64,000 bases of DNA from Monarcha castaneiventris obscurior (Eukaryota > Chordata > Aves > Passeriformes > Monarchidae): contig JAMPIT010000258.1 in the NCBI GenBank assembly GCA_026261815.1, positions 14,685,501 through 14,749,500 of the forward strand. The letters are read 5' to 3'. This document shows, piece by piece, positions 41,101 through 56,100 of the stretch (positions are counted from its first letter, which is position 1; every line of letters begins with the position of its first letter). A model generated the notes under the pieces. That model worked only from the letters and a program-made list of their open reading frames with translations, had not been told where the DNA came from and did not search any database. The position numbers were made by a program, and so were the translations under genes.

Positions 41101-44100
41101 GGATGAGACACAACAGCTTTCCTGGTGGCATCTGGGCTGGGCTGGCTTCAGAGGGAGTTAGTACACTACTATGGCAGGCCCTAAAGGAAAACAATCTCCA
41201 TTTCTATGGTGAATTTCTGAGTTGTAGAGAACCTTACGTCTTGGGTCATAGTTTATAGTGAAGGGCATCCAGTCATGACTGATTTTCAGAGTCATAATGC
41301 TTTTCTAACAGATAATAATAGGGGCTTGTAAAATGACTTTGTTGGAAGCACATCTGATTTAATTTAGATTATTTTTCCTGCAAAAATATCTGTGACTTTC
41401 GTATCTCTCTTGAATGTTTTGAGAAAAAACATACGAAAATTTGTTCTCTCTGGCTTGGACTTACTGATCCATATCAAAATCTCTGTTGGAACATGTGGTG
41501 AGCACCCATCCACTTTTCTCTGGAGCAAAAGTGAAAATGGCTGATGGGTAACTCAGGAACAGTGTGTAGCCAGAATCATTTAGGCTTTTCTCCTGAAATG
41601 AAAACCTCTCAGGAACAGGCCTTTCCTGTGAGCTGATATATAATTACGACCCCTGGCAAAAACAGAAATAACCCATGAGACCTCATCTGTCATGATTTCA
41701 GCACTGCTACTTCTGGCCAGCAGAAAGGAACACAGAAACCATAGGAAAAGAGAAAAGAGCAGGGAAAGCTGTCTGAATAGTTTTGACACCTCTGTAGTTT
41801 GGGACACAGTTTTTGTAAGGCAATCCTTGGGTTAGTCTGGCCACCTTTTTTGTTTTGGTATAAGCCAGCACTGAGTAATTACAGGCATTTTTTTGGGCTA
41901 GACAAGAAAAGAGGCTACAGAAGACAACACTGAGCTGCCACATGGCACTTAATGAGAAAGGTCCCAAACCAAAGAATACTGAAGTCAGTGGAAAAAACCC
42001 TGTGACTTCAATGCACTCAGAGATTAGAAACAAAACACTAGTGGTGTTTTCAAAGGCAAAGGAGGCCTTTATAAAAACATTTATATTGGGCCTCATGTTA
42101 AGATTATATAATTGAGTAACTCAATTGTTGAATTACTATATTACATAATTCTATAATTACTATAATACATAATTCAAAAGAAAACTAAACATACCTTGAT
42201 CAAATTAATCTGCACTTTTTTTCTGTAACTGCTATTTGCAACACACACAAAATGGGTTGTGATGAAAATTCAAGGCAGATTTAGCAGGTTTATTGTCCCC
42301 TGATCTGAAATGTCCCAAAGAACAGGAGGAGAAGGGATAAGAGGAAACTGAGATGGAGTGAGGACAGGTCATTCAGCTGTGGGGGTAGAAGGGAGAGAAG
42401 CTCAAGACAGACCTGTGGAGGAATCACTTAGGGCAACACAGGAAGGGGGAGATTGAGAGCTTTAAGTTGAGCAGTTGCAGAATAGTTTTAGATTTTTTCA
42501 GACTTTTAGACATGCGACCTGTAATTTCTCTTTGTGCCTTCTCCACAGGGCTGACCAGAGGAGAGAATCTCAAGATGAAATATTCAAGGAAGAAAAAGGA
42601 TGTTTTTATTTTACAGATCTGTGTAATAAATAAACATCTTTCTAGGTTTTATCTTCTATCATTAAGAATTACCAGATAAACTCTTTGAACACTTCTGATG
42701 TAATTTTAATTATAAAGAGCATCACAGCTTGCAGTTTGAGAAACAGGCCTGTCAGGAGACTGCAAAATATTCTCAGGCTGTGCTATGCACATAACACACC
42801 AAACCTTTCTGGTATTCACACAGATCTCCATTTCAGTAGAGTTCACCTTGGCAGCCCATGACAACTGATTTGATCACTAATAGTTAAATGAAAAAGTCTA
42901 CCATTTAAAACACCAACCTTGTACTATTTAACTTTGAATTGAAAACAAAGTAACAGAAAGCAACATGATCCTCTGGGACATGCCTGCCTTTAGCCAGCCA
43001 CAGAACAAAGGGCAGGAATCCAAGGGAAAGGCAATTTAATATCCTGAAAAAAGCACACCGTAACATTCCTATAAATAGTATGGTGTGACTCCTTACTGGC
43101 ACGGATGAATTGGATTGTACAATTTCTTACTATAGCTAGCACAGAATGAGAGATATACTTGATTTGCCTGATGTTTTTTAAATTAGGTTGCAACAGAGCT
43201 GGAGAGTAAGGCTACCAGCTGATTGCTACTACTTTTTTCTTTGGCATGGGTTCAGCTGTTTCTAAAATGGAACATTTTACCTTGAAAACTCTAGGATGAT
43301 AATCTGAGAAAAAGTTCATCTAAGAAGGTAAAAAGCACGAATTAACTATTTTTATTCTTTCTCATCCTGTCTCCCAAATACCAGGAGAGCGAAAATAAAA
43401 CAAGCACAATATACAGCAACTTCTCTTTTTTGGAGGCTGACATGGAAGAATATTAGAAAACTTAATCAATTCAGTTGCACTTCCTTCGAACAATTAAGAC
43501 AGATAAACACATTTGGCTATCGATGTACTACCAAGCACACTGGACACTTGTTTCACAAGTGCACACAATTTGCTAAGTTCCATATTCCCTGCTGTGAGAA
43601 GTATCAGAGATATCGCTCATTAAAACTAAGCACTGATGTCCTCAGGCTACTGAGGTTCTTCACGCCAGTACAGATACAACTAATCCAGGGACAACCCTGC
43701 TGGCTGCTAGAGACATAAGTTGCTGCTTCCTGATCCCAAATTTACAGCAGTTCACTATAGCATTTATCTGCATTTTCAAGTCTAAATTTCATGATCTGCA
43801 TTCCAGGAACGTAAGAGCAGAAAAATTACTTCTTTTGAGCTTTAAAACACCAAACACCAATGTGAAGAATACTAACTGCTAAGAATTTTAGCACCTGTTG
43901 GGAATTTTGCTTAGGTCTCACTTATGAAATGAATCTAATGATATAGGATCTACAGCTGTGTTAGTCCAAGATTATGGTATGAACTGAAAGCAGAACCAGT
44001 CTCTGACATTGTGGTTTACTTCACACTTTAGCAAACGAGAACAACAAAAGATCACGCAACAACAACTTCATGGCTGCTTACACTGCCAGGCTTCCAGGGT

Positions 44101-47100
44101 AATTTATTTCTTCCTTCTGGTCATGGAAAGAAATTCTTTTCTCCTACATATAGATACTCTGGCCCTCAGTGTCATTCTGCCATTGATGTATCTACACAAC
44201 AGTGTCATCCCTCTCTGTTTCCATGAAATTAAAGTGTAATAAACCTTCCACATGATTCTAGCCAAGTGCATCAAGTCTCACACAGGAACTGAGGAAGCTC
44301 TGTGCTAGTTCTATGCTCAGTGGCACATTCCCTGAAATCCCCTGAGAGTGAGATACTCCATGGACTCCCAGACAGCCTGCCTTCAGCTGGCCAGAACTCC
44401 TGGGTGTACTGGAGAGTGAACAGCTGGATGCTCTCAGACAGAAGTAAGCTGCTGGGTAATCTTGGATGCAAAACCATTGCTGAAAGGTCCAGAATTTATG
44501 AAGTGAAGGAATTCTATTCTGTGACAGTGCAGAAGTAGAGGGTCAGTGCTTCTAAGACTTCCCACAGATTCCAGCTGTGAAGACAGGATACGTTCTTGTT
44601 TCCCTACACAACGAAGGGAAATTTCCATATGCTTCCATTTAACTTCTGCATCTGACTGTGGTATGCATTGTTCTGAGGCCTTCCACACAGAGCTCAGGGT
44701 TCTGGCACTTCTCTTTCTGAATCCAGTGATGACAAACCCCAGGTTTCAGGGCACCTCACATATTTTCCTTATGTGAGATTCCACTTTTGGTCTGATATTT
44801 TGATCTTGAGAGCAGATAAAATTCTCAGTAGCTTCAGTGGGAGTTTGTTCTCATAGCCTGAAGACCTGGATCTGTTCTGAGACCCTCTTTCATGAAACAT
44901 TCCCAGTCATGCTGGGTAGAGGCAAAGGCATAAACCACAACTCCAAAATGTGATGCTCACAGAGTCTGGGATATTTGGGATTTATTTTGAGTGATCTTTA
45001 ATTACAAGCACTGTAGTCCATGATGTGCTGCCAAAATCATAGAGACGTATTTATCAGGAATAAATGGAGCTGTGAAGACACACTGATGCAGCCACTGGTA
45101 TGAGTTGTACAAGTCTCACAGGAATCCTGTCAAACTGGTGGGTAAGGTGAGAGACACTTCGCTAATGCGGATTTTGAATTAGTGTTTTGTATACAGTGAA
45201 AAAATGATTCCCATTTCCCTGATAAAAATGAAATGGAAATGACAATCTCACAAGTGGAAGTTCATGATTCTAGCACATAGTATTTTCTGATTTCACTTCT
45301 TCCTCCCTCAGAACTGTGTTTGGATGATTTTGAATGTATTTCCAAATACATTCATTTCCTGTATTTAAATGCAGGTAAAGAAAATAGTCCTTTAAACATT
45401 GAAATAGTCCAGTGGCAGTTATAAGTGACAACTTTTGAAAGTTTATATATGCAGAAAACAGGCCAATGGTCATCTTGGTTCTAGTTCTGCTTTCAGCTGA
45501 AACCAATGGCAAAGCCCACTTCACTGTGAGGAGAAATGAAGATTCATATCGTCCCCTACATGAAAATACAAGTATAATCTATCTGCTTCCAATACAAATG
45601 AGTTGAGTCCAGAGGACAAAGGAAGCAGCTGTAAATGGGTTATATTTCAGATTCATATTTGCAGCAGGCTACTCTCTGCTCTAAGTAACATGAAGGAGCA
45701 ATAGTACTTACTCTTCTTCCCTTAGGTCCCTGCGGCCCTGATGGTCCTCGTGGCCCTGAAGGTCCCTACATGTCAAACAAACTTATTATTCATTGTCTTC
45801 TAAACACAGATTTCTGAAAACTACAAGGCTTGTGTACCTTGAGCAACAATCAATGCAAGAAATGCAAATCAATCACTTTCACACATGGTTCAAATTCAAT
45901 TAATTGTGTTTGTACAATTTATATAGAAAAATCTAAACAACAGACTCTATATAACTTTATTCTTACAAAAAAAATGATGTGACTTTTGGATAGATTACTT
46001 CTGTCTATCATCCCAAAATTTTTAAACAATACTTGTATTTCAGCAACATTGTGTTAAAAAGCATCAATATTTTCTGATAAAAGGTTCAGTTTTTATCTGT
46101 ATTGAAGACCCATGGTAGAAAAATTATAACAACTATACACAGCAAATTAGAACATAATTTTTAAAATTAACAATTAAGCTAAACACATAATGAATATATT
46201 TAAATTATATTAGGCCTCGATGAATTAAAAAAACGTTATGCAATTATTAATCATCCTTGAAAAATTCTATCCCCCTACTTGTCTCAACTGAGTGATTTTT
46301 AAATGGATGAATAAATCATATAATTACTTTTCCCCTCTCTCACGGATCATCCCAGAAAAGAGCAAGTGAACAGACTCTGCCTGGATGGGTGCATTTTCAC
46401 AAGTTTTATAGATTACAGCATGAACTAGAAACTATTCTTAGCTTCAGCAAAGCAAAAAGACAATTTGAGAACAGCACATTTTATGTCAACCAAAGCACCC
46501 CTCTATACCTACAGGTAATCCTTCTGGCCCCATAGGTCCAGGGCCTCCTGGAGGTCCTGGATAGCCCTAGAATTAAAATAAACATAGAAAAGACAGAAAA
46601 GTTTAATCTAAATTGTTATTATAGCAACAGTAATAAAGCCAGTTACTTACTTGAATAACTGGAGGTAAATTAATAAAATATTAATTCTGAAAAATTTATT
46701 CCAAAAATTCTGTTTAAAAACTAGATGTTTATTGGATATATCCTAGTAGTCATTAAAGCAACCTGGGAAGTTTTCCCCCCCCACACAGTCACTAGCTGGC
46801 AGGGGTGCACTGAAACAAAAGATTCCGAGTTCTAAATGAATTTCAAACTCCTCTTGAGAAGGCTGCAACAGTGGGAACAGAAAGTGGACACATCCTGGTG
46901 TGGGCAAAACTAGCCCAGACCAAATGCCAAGAACAACTCTTGTCTGAGGACTACAGTGACTTACTGCTGGGAAAGGTTCTCACTGCTGTAACTAAAGTGG
47001 ATTTACCTATGGCAATAAGCATTAATAACAGTCCAAGAAAAGTAGTTGTTAAGACTGGATACGATATTAGTAAATCCTTGTTTATTAATCTCCCTAATAA

Positions 47101-50100
47101 GATTATTTTCATGGATCAAAAGCCACTGGTTGAAGGTAAATCTAGATTAGAGAGATTTATTGAAGCACAGAATGCTTCAAAAATCATTGGTTCTGCATGG
47201 ATCAGTAAGTTGGTCAGCAGTCTCAGGGTACTTGATCTCCTCCTTGCTAATGGATGTCCTAAGAGTAATTACTGCACACATGTAAAAATATCCTGGTCCA
47301 TGGCAAGAGCATCACCCACTGCGCCACGCTCAGGCCCACATCTGCAGTTTCTGTGCAAGGCCATGGAGATCTCAGCCCTGCCAACCACAGCAGTGTCAGA
47401 GGGAGCAGGATGCAGCACCTACTACGTTACACAGAAAATCCCCATCATCTCCTTGCAGTTCAAACTTTAAGTGCTCTCTATACCCTCTGGAGCTTTCACA
47501 GTGCTTGTAAGCAAACACACGACCAAGCCTTAGGCATCTTTTCTAGAGAACTCCAACAAGAACATGGCCATGGGCACGTGTAGATTCCTCACTTCTGTAC
47601 CCCAACACGTTAGCATGGCAGTGACCTCTGGGCTGTGCAGTGCTGTATGAAGTGCTGCGTCTGGTTTTAGGACCAGTGGTGTTGTCAGGAAGCCAGGCCT
47701 CCCACAAGAGTGGCACCCAGGAGCTGTTTGGGAAGTGCTGGGCAGTAAAACTAGAGGTGATGCTAGTTACTAGTCTGTCTACGAGAATAACCTGGGTTTC
47801 CTCAGTTTACACAGGAAGTGGTTACTTTACTTTCCCTCCTTTTAATTTATTAAGGCTGCTTAGAGCCATTTTTCAAAAATGCAGTTGCTCTGCTGTTTCA
47901 TTCAGCAGATCACTTGGCAATACCATTGCTATAGGGGGCATAAAGCTATTAAATAAAACTTTGTAGGAACTATGCATCATAAATACTACTCTCCCATAAG
48001 GCCTGCACAGCCAGAAGGGTGAGAATTTATTACTGTTTTGGAGAGTAAAGTGCCTTTATAAGTACTATAATTGTGGATTCTACATTACTTGTAACTTACC
48101 ATGACACCTTTTTCTCCAGGAGGACCTACAGGTCCTGGACTGCCTCGCTCTCCCTTTAACAACAAAAAAAAAAAGAAGAAAAAGAAAACAACATTGAATA
48201 TTCTTTCCCTTTTTCCATGTCCACTGAGCATACCTGGCAGTGCATAACACTATTGGCTGAGAGATTGCCCTTCAGAAGCAGTGCAGAGACCTTTTTTAAC
48301 TTTTTTTTTTTTTTTCAATTTCTGCATTTCTTCCTCCTACAAGCCTATTCATCTTTTGGAAAAATGATAAAACTGAGTTCCTGTGTCTTCTCTTTTCCTA
48401 GAATGAAGAGGAGGTTTGATACTACATCAGCCTCTGAGATGTGCTGCTAGAAGATCCATTTTCTCTCTGTTGGGTGCATCATATTTATAGTACGTTCCTT
48501 AATCCATAAACTTCAGGATAGCAAACAAATTAAAAAGAAAATTTTGCTTCTCTCTTCCTCTTTTCTTCAGTATGTGTTAGGAAAGCACAGATCTAAAAGG
48601 AAGGCCAGTCCTTCAACAGCTGCTGAAGCAACTTGGGTAGGGGAAGCAAAAAGGGTCTCTTTCTGGTCTTACATAAATTTTCACCTTTCATTCATTTCAT
48701 ATCCGGCCCAAATATCAGACTTAGCTGCAGATTATCCTCAGAAGATTACACTTTTATTACAGATCCTACACATGACATAGTAATAACACTATATTTTATA
48801 TTGCATACTGTAATTATGCTGGAAATATGTTTGTCATTTAAATCCACATAGCATATTTACCTTGCACTACTTAATCCATAAGAGAGGAAGAAAATAAATT
48901 CTACAGAAACAGTATAGCAGTGACAATAATTGCACCATGAAGAAGCTTCCCTCCATTTGCTGTTGATAAATTAATTAGTCTTTTACTGCCTTTCCCCTCC
49001 TAGATAAACTACCAGCAGCAGCACAAGTTAATTTTTGTTGGGCCAAGTGTAATTATGAAGAACAAGAATCCTTTGACAGGAAATTCTAAGATGATTTTAT
49101 GATTAAACCCATATGAGATTTGTCTAAATTTTAGTTTTAACAAGCAGGGATTTCCACTGATGTATTTCCTTTCACAGATTATATAAATTATAATCAGATT
49201 TTCATGGAAGTACTAAGAGTAGATTAAGACTTTCTCAATAAAATATCTAAATAGCAGACATCAGTCTAGGTGAAATAATTCAGCCCTGCAGGAAAGAAAT
49301 ACAAATGGTGCTGCATCATTCTGACAAACAATTATGGTTTTATCATAATTGAAGCTGACATGCCATCCAGTAATAGTTTCCTGTTTTTGAGTTTTAAAAT
49401 ACTTCACCTAAATAAAACCATGTCAAATACACTTAAGCTATTTATACTGTTCTAGTCACGTTGAGTCTGCCAAACTTTGCTTTTGCAAAAACAACTGTTA
49501 CTGCACAGCAGACAAAACTCACAGTATTGTCTTTTTTATTCAGTTAATGCATACAGCCAAGTTTTACCTTCCTACTTTTGTCTTCATTATGTAGTAGTGC
49601 AAAACCAGTGACTACTGTATAAAACAAGCATAACTTATACCAGTTTCTCTGAAACAATAGCAGTGTGTAGTAAAGTAATATAATGTAAGTAAGGCATCAA
49701 ATTTATCAACTCTAAATCAACTGAAGTAAAAGCAAGGGTATAGGATACATAACTCAAATAACAACATTTGGATTACCAGTTATTACATCCCTGTGCTCTG
49801 AAATAGCTACAGGAATATTAGCTCTGACAGTCGTCTGTAAATGATCTCTCACCAGTACTTTATCACCCCTATGGTTTTCAAAGCTGCTGAGTAGTCAGAT
49901 CCATTGTTATACCTTTTCACCAAGGCTTCCAGACGGCCCAGCTTCTCCAGGTGAGCCAGCTGATCCCTGTGTAAAAAGAAAGAAGACTTTTATTTGCATG
50001 ATGTCCATGCTAGTTCATGGTCAGCAGCTCTCCAGCAACAGAGTACCCGTGGGGAAGTGAGGGCTACATGAATCAGCCTGGCTCAGAGTCCAGGCAGAAG

Positions 50101-53100
50101 GACCACAGCATCCAGACACACCAACAGCAAACAGCTACTGCCAGAAGGGAAATTACATTAGCTTCATCACAGGACTATCCTACCAACTTAGATCTGCCAC
50201 TGAGCTCAATCTTGCACTGCTAAAAGCTTTACAAACATACAGTTAAAGGTGATAATTGCTCTTCTAGGGCTTCAGTCTGACCACAAAGGGAATACATTCA
50301 GTGGAACAAAGTAAAATGCAGTCAAAACAAAAATTATATTGGATCAGGTGTTGTCAGAATTTTCCCTTCAAGATTAGTAGCCCAAAATGCCTTTGAAGTC
50401 AGAGGATCAGTGCCTTTCAGGCATTCAAAAATGGAGTAATTCTCTCCTGAGGCTCTCTCACTAATTTCCACTGGATAGAACAAGTACCACCATACGGGAT
50501 GGGAAACATGAGAGGAAGTACTTTCATAATACCTACTTTATTATGAAACCTAAAAGAAAAAGAAATTATAGTGCAAGATTCCAACTGAGAAAAATATGAC
50601 ACATTGAGCTTGAAGAAAAAGCACTAAGTGCCCAGAGTACATTGCACGACTGCTCTTGGAACATGGCAGAAATGTGGAAGCTCCCAGTAGTGATGTAATA
50701 CACAACTGTCCAATGTCTGTAACACTTTAAAAAGGGGGAAAAAAAAAAAGTCAAATATGTCAATTCACACATTGGCATTGCCATCTCCATGTGTGTAGGA
50801 AGGAACTAGCATTAGTAGCACTACTTGGCATTGAAGTGTGATTTAAAAAAAAAAAAAAGCACATTACTTTTTAAAAATAAAAATGAGCCTTTATCTGTAG
50901 AATTTGAATACAGTTCAGCCTCAAGTACTTTAACAGAACAGGTGCAAAGTAAGTAGAGATTTTATGATTACTTGCTGTCTTGGACTGCTAGCTACTCTGG
51001 AAATCCCACAGTTTTAACATACTGCAATGAGCCATTGATAGAGCTGCCTTTGAGGCTGACAATACTGGCACAAATTACTTTATGGAAGGAACTAAAGAGA
51101 TAAGCAGGCATCTCTATGGCTGCTGGACTGATACATTATGTGTGGCAACTTGTGTATTGTGTGTCAGAACTGAGATGTCTCTTGGCTTGGCAACAGCCAA
51201 AGATTGGTCCTGGTGATACTGGCACTAAGGAAAGGGCCCAGACGTCACTGGCAGCAACCAGGGACTTCTGTGATGAACTCTGACAGCGAGAGGTCCCAGC
51301 CAGAGCCAACAGCAGGCCTCAGTACCAGGCAGAAATCTGAGACAAAGAATTACCCTGTACTCCTACTTATCAAGATAAGAGGTGTGGAGGTACAGTTTCA
51401 AAATGCTAAAGACTAAACACTTTGATTGCTTTATTCCAGAAAGAACAGAAGACATAATTAGAGCCAAGGTGAAACTCAGACCTGTTCTCTTTCCACAGAG
51501 ACATTCCTGATCTCCCACCCAACGCCGCACTGTTTACAGGACTGAAGATGCTGATCAGAAAGATGGGGAGCCATGCCTTGCCCCAGCAGTGAATCATTTA
51601 ATATACAGCCTCTGATCAAGTTCTCTTTTCAATTCAGAAGTACTGTCTTCCTGACTTGGTTGCTCTGCGCTGAAAGAGCAGGAATGACTAGGAAGCAGTG
51701 ACTGTGAACGTGCTGTTGTATTCCCTAGCACATTAGGGCAAGCCTATGGCAACCTCCAAAGTGAGGACAGAAGCTGGCTATTAAACAGAAACTTTCCTAT
51801 ACATTGGGAAATCCTCAAAAGTAGTTAAATAAAGAAAATTTACAGCAAAAACACTAAGAAGGTTGATACAAAAGATGCAAAAGAAACTTGGCATAACTGG
51901 AATTGGATATGTATGGAAAGCAAAACAATAGTCAAGATGACTAGAAGTGAAGCCAGTGAAATGCTAAAAGCAACAGGGACTTCAGAAGGTACGAAGGGGA
52001 AAGAAATTCATGACAGGTTAACTAAATGCTCTTCCACCCCTCCATTCAAAACAGAGGTCAACTGTCTGAGGCTGAGAAAATGCTAGGGCTGGTATGTACA
52101 GAGGCAAGAGAGCAAAAGAACTTACTTAGGAATGTAATTTTGGATCTTCAAAAAAATAGTAGTATTCAGTGAAAAGAAAGTACAGAGAGCAAAACATCTT
52201 GTTCCGTCAACGTATTAGCCATGAAGTGATGTTTTCCCTACAGACTTTCTGTAAGATCATGTGGCTCTAAAAATCCCAGATTTGGACTGGTTTGTCATAA
52301 AGACCAGCTACTAGGAATGGATTGAGGTTTCAACTCTCTCTCCATCTTATGTAAGAGAATGAATACAGTCCAAAGCTGATCTGTTGAATCAATGTCTTCC
52401 AGCATCCCTCCAATCCTTCAGGGAGCAGTGGTGGATTCCAAATACAAAATTGAATGCATTACAAAACAAAAAAGTGAAGCAAAAAAATCCTGAAGTGCTT
52501 AAAAAAAGAAATCAGCATCTTATTAAAAAAATAGTCATCAACTTTCATTTACAAGGACTTGTGTAAAAGTCTCCAGTGACAATAACAGCAGCATTTTAGA
52601 AACCTTCTTGACAGGAGCATTTTGTGGAAAATGAATCAGAGACCAGATCTCACAACTAACATATGCCTGTGAAAGACAAAAACATCTTGCCAGGGCATAT
52701 GCTCTGTGTTAGAAACTGGACTGTAGCTGAATAATTGAAAACACATTGTACACTTAAAGCAAACCCAAGTATGGAGTAATCCATTGAAAAACCTGGTAGT
52801 TGGAAGTGAATATACAGCTGGTTCCAAACATTTCCGTGGCAGCAGTTACCTGCTGTGTTCTTCTGTGATAATTGAAAATTTTCCAATCCAATGTTATTTC
52901 ATTTACAGTTCAGCATTCTCAAACATTTTTATTCAACATTCATTTAATGAGATGACATAAATTTTAAATACTACCTTGTCACAATAACATTTTTCTACTA
53001 ATTTTGTGTCTGTTGAGAAACTTACTTGGTAATCAACCAGAGGTGAGAATCTGAGTGAAAATCTGTGACTTACTACTGCCAATGGAGGAAGTGAAGAAGA

Positions 53101-56100
53101 GCAGAGATGCGCCATATTTGTACCTTGCAGCTGATATTTCACTCAATTCTTTAAAGGACTCAAAAATCCAACTACCTGAATAATTGAAAAGTAAAATGTA
53201 CTGGCACCAATCACTTAATCTACTACAGCAGTTTTAAGAAAGAAATAAATGGGTTAAATTTTGCTTCCAGTAACACCAGTGTGAAGTAGGGTAATTCTGT
53301 TTGATAGTACTTGTAGAGGAATCCTTGCATATAAAGGAGACAGTGGGAGCAGGATGTGCTCACTGATGAAACCTGGGAAGCTAAACTTCAAATACCATGG
53401 GCAGGTACTATTCCTCTAGCTGAAACCAAATGATAAAGAGAACCACTAGCAAAAAATCCTTCAAGAAAAATGAGCAACAGCTTGACAAAGCTAACCAGTA
53501 CTGTAACCTCTTTCTCCACTTTTCTGGGCAGGAATTACAGTGTATCAGGCCTTGTAGGGTAAAAACAAGAAAATCAACACAAGATGCAGAAATATCATTA
53601 TTACTATTCACTGTTAAGTCCTTCATAGAATTTAGAATAATCTCTATCCAACTGGTTTCTGAAAGCAGCTGAAATAGTTCCTTCTTTGGAAGCCCTTGGC
53701 AATGGTCCCATGCATTCACAAGACTTTGAAAAAAAAGGCTTTCCTCAATTGACTTATCTTTTGGCCTCTGGTTTAAAATTCTCTTTTGTATAACCCTAAA
53801 GCCCAGACTTCTCAGGATAATTCAAAGAACTCCTTCTGCTGAGCAATCTGAACATATCAGCTAAAGTTCACTTAATCTTTTCTTCAAAGCAAAAGAAATT
53901 GCACTTTCCATTCTCCCCGAATTATGCATCCCTGGTACCTAATCCAGCTAATTTTTACCTCTCTGAAAGATGTGGTAATTGCTTTATGGTAATTCTTCCC
54001 AAAAGCAACTCAGCTGCAAGGCACATGGCCTGACTGCAGCATTTTCTTGCCGTTCCCAGACTCCTGCAGCCAGACCATTTGCAGCCTGCTCTGGAGCTGC
54101 CATCGACAGCCTGAACATCACTGGTTCTCCTTTGCTGCACTGTAAGGTTTTCTTTTCATGGCAAAGCACATTTTATTTCAGCTTGGTTTCCTTCTGTTGT
54201 TTCAAAAACTATTTGCAACCAGTGAACTTTGCTGACATGTAATTTCTGAAGATTATTTTTCCAGGATTTGTGTTCATGAACCCTGCCTTTTGACACCAGT
54301 AGCACATACTGCAGCTGACAGTTCTACCCTTGTACTCTGTCTCAATGTGTGTATCAACATCAGTGATTTCTAATTCAGAAGTGTATGGGCTGAATTTATT
54401 TTACAGAGGTGGCAAGGAAAAATAGGAATTAGTTTGCACTTAGTTATTCAGAGTGGCGCAGCCTGGGTAAACATTAGCATTATCAAACTCTAAAACAATC
54501 CTGGAAAACAACTTTCAATTTCAGATGAGTTACATTTTGTGCCATAAAAGCTGAGCAATAAATCATTCTCTTAAATAATCCCTGACATTTTAACAAACAG
54601 ATCATTTGTATGAAACACTTGAAGTTTGTTTCAAATATTTGCTCTCCATCACTGAACAGCATCTTATCTAAACACAAAAAAATCCAGCTGCACATGTCAG
54701 AAAAGTCAGATATTCCTCCCCCAAAATTTAAGGGGAATTTTCTCAGTAGCTGAAGGGGTTGTTTCTTTTGGCATGACTTCCAAAAGGTTTTGTCTCATCA
54801 GCAGTGTACATTTGCTCTGTGTGCTGCTCCCTTACTTCTCACTATCTTAACCAATCCCTCTTCAATCGGACCTGATGGTCCTGCAGCTAACCAAATATCC
54901 TGCAGCAATCAACAGCTGCTGGATTCTACCACAGCTCAGGGTTCTTCTGAACCAAGGAGCCCCACCTGAACCTGCCTCCCTTCCCCTTTAAAAAACACAA
55001 CATATACTGTAGCCAGAGAAACAGTTTTTGTTGCAGGACTTGGTTAAGGAATAGTGTCTGAAGTCTGACTTTAAGCACGTTCCTGATATACTCTTAAATG
55101 TTGTCATTTAAGCTTATGAATGCAGTGAACATTTTATAAATTTGGTCTATTCTCTTTCCACAGTGGACAAGCATCCAGAAACACTTTGGCACAAATGTGC
55201 TCTGCAGAATCAGCAGCTTCATATGACCTAAGAAATGTTGGCTATTATGGCTTCTAGGCTACTGACAGAACTGTATTTCAGCACATATTCCACCTTACTA
55301 GGCTGAATAACCAAGGGTTATACTCCAGTCTCCTGCTCTTGAAATTTCCTGGCTAGTGCAGAGTTGCTATCTGTACTTTTCTAAGCAGATATTAAGCAGG
55401 ATCTGGGAAAGCAGCTACAGAAAAGGCATAACTATTTGGCACCTCAAACAGCAGTGGCAGATACATATTAGTGAATGACAGGAGATGAATGATACCAGGA
55501 AAAGTAAGCAAATCAAAAGAAACAGAAGAAAAACATTGGTGCAACCATTTGGTATCAGTAGCAGACAGGCACATGGTCATGGCATAATTTGCTATGAATT
55601 CACCATTTACAGGATTTATTATTGCAAAATTGCATCTTTGGACAGCTTATTCAGGAAACGCACTAGTTATCATTTGGAAAACTGGAATTCTGTGATGGAT
55701 TTCCCATTGCTGAAAAACGGTATCATATATTTTAACCATGGGCTTAAAAATACGTGTTATATCCTGTAATTTGAAGAAGTCTGTCAATAGAGATAATGAA
55801 TAAACAGAACCATACACAAGCCAAAAAGGGAGGCTGGTGGGGTCGTGGTGTAGAAGGGAGAAACCAAATACACAGAATTTTTTAGGCACTGGGCTTACTT
55901 TCAACTTTTTAGCAATTTATTTTTCCCTTTGCCTTTACTATTAAATAAACTGTACACTAGTTGCACATTTTTTTCTGCTATTTGTACAATTCCTCTTTGT
56001 ATTTAGTGTCACCAAGCATCTGGTAGCACACAAATCCACAAGGCATCAGTAAGGACAGATGCCTTACTCTGTACCTATTTTTGATTCCATCTCGAAATCT

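Noticed and set aside
41707..42096. 129-codon minus-strand frame in the 5.5-kb intron
   Set aside because: Not Gly-X-Y, no recognisable domain, no supporting splice sites.
53640..53870. Stretch resembling a very old LINE or SINE tail
   Set aside because: I could not match enough landmarks to any family to support a call.
54860..54900. Collagen-like GPDGPA (plus) / AGPSGP (minus) motif in the 8.8-kb intron
   Set aside because: It is only two triplets long. No phase-0 AG|GG acceptor and donor pair frames a 45- or 54-bp Gly-X-Y exon around it.
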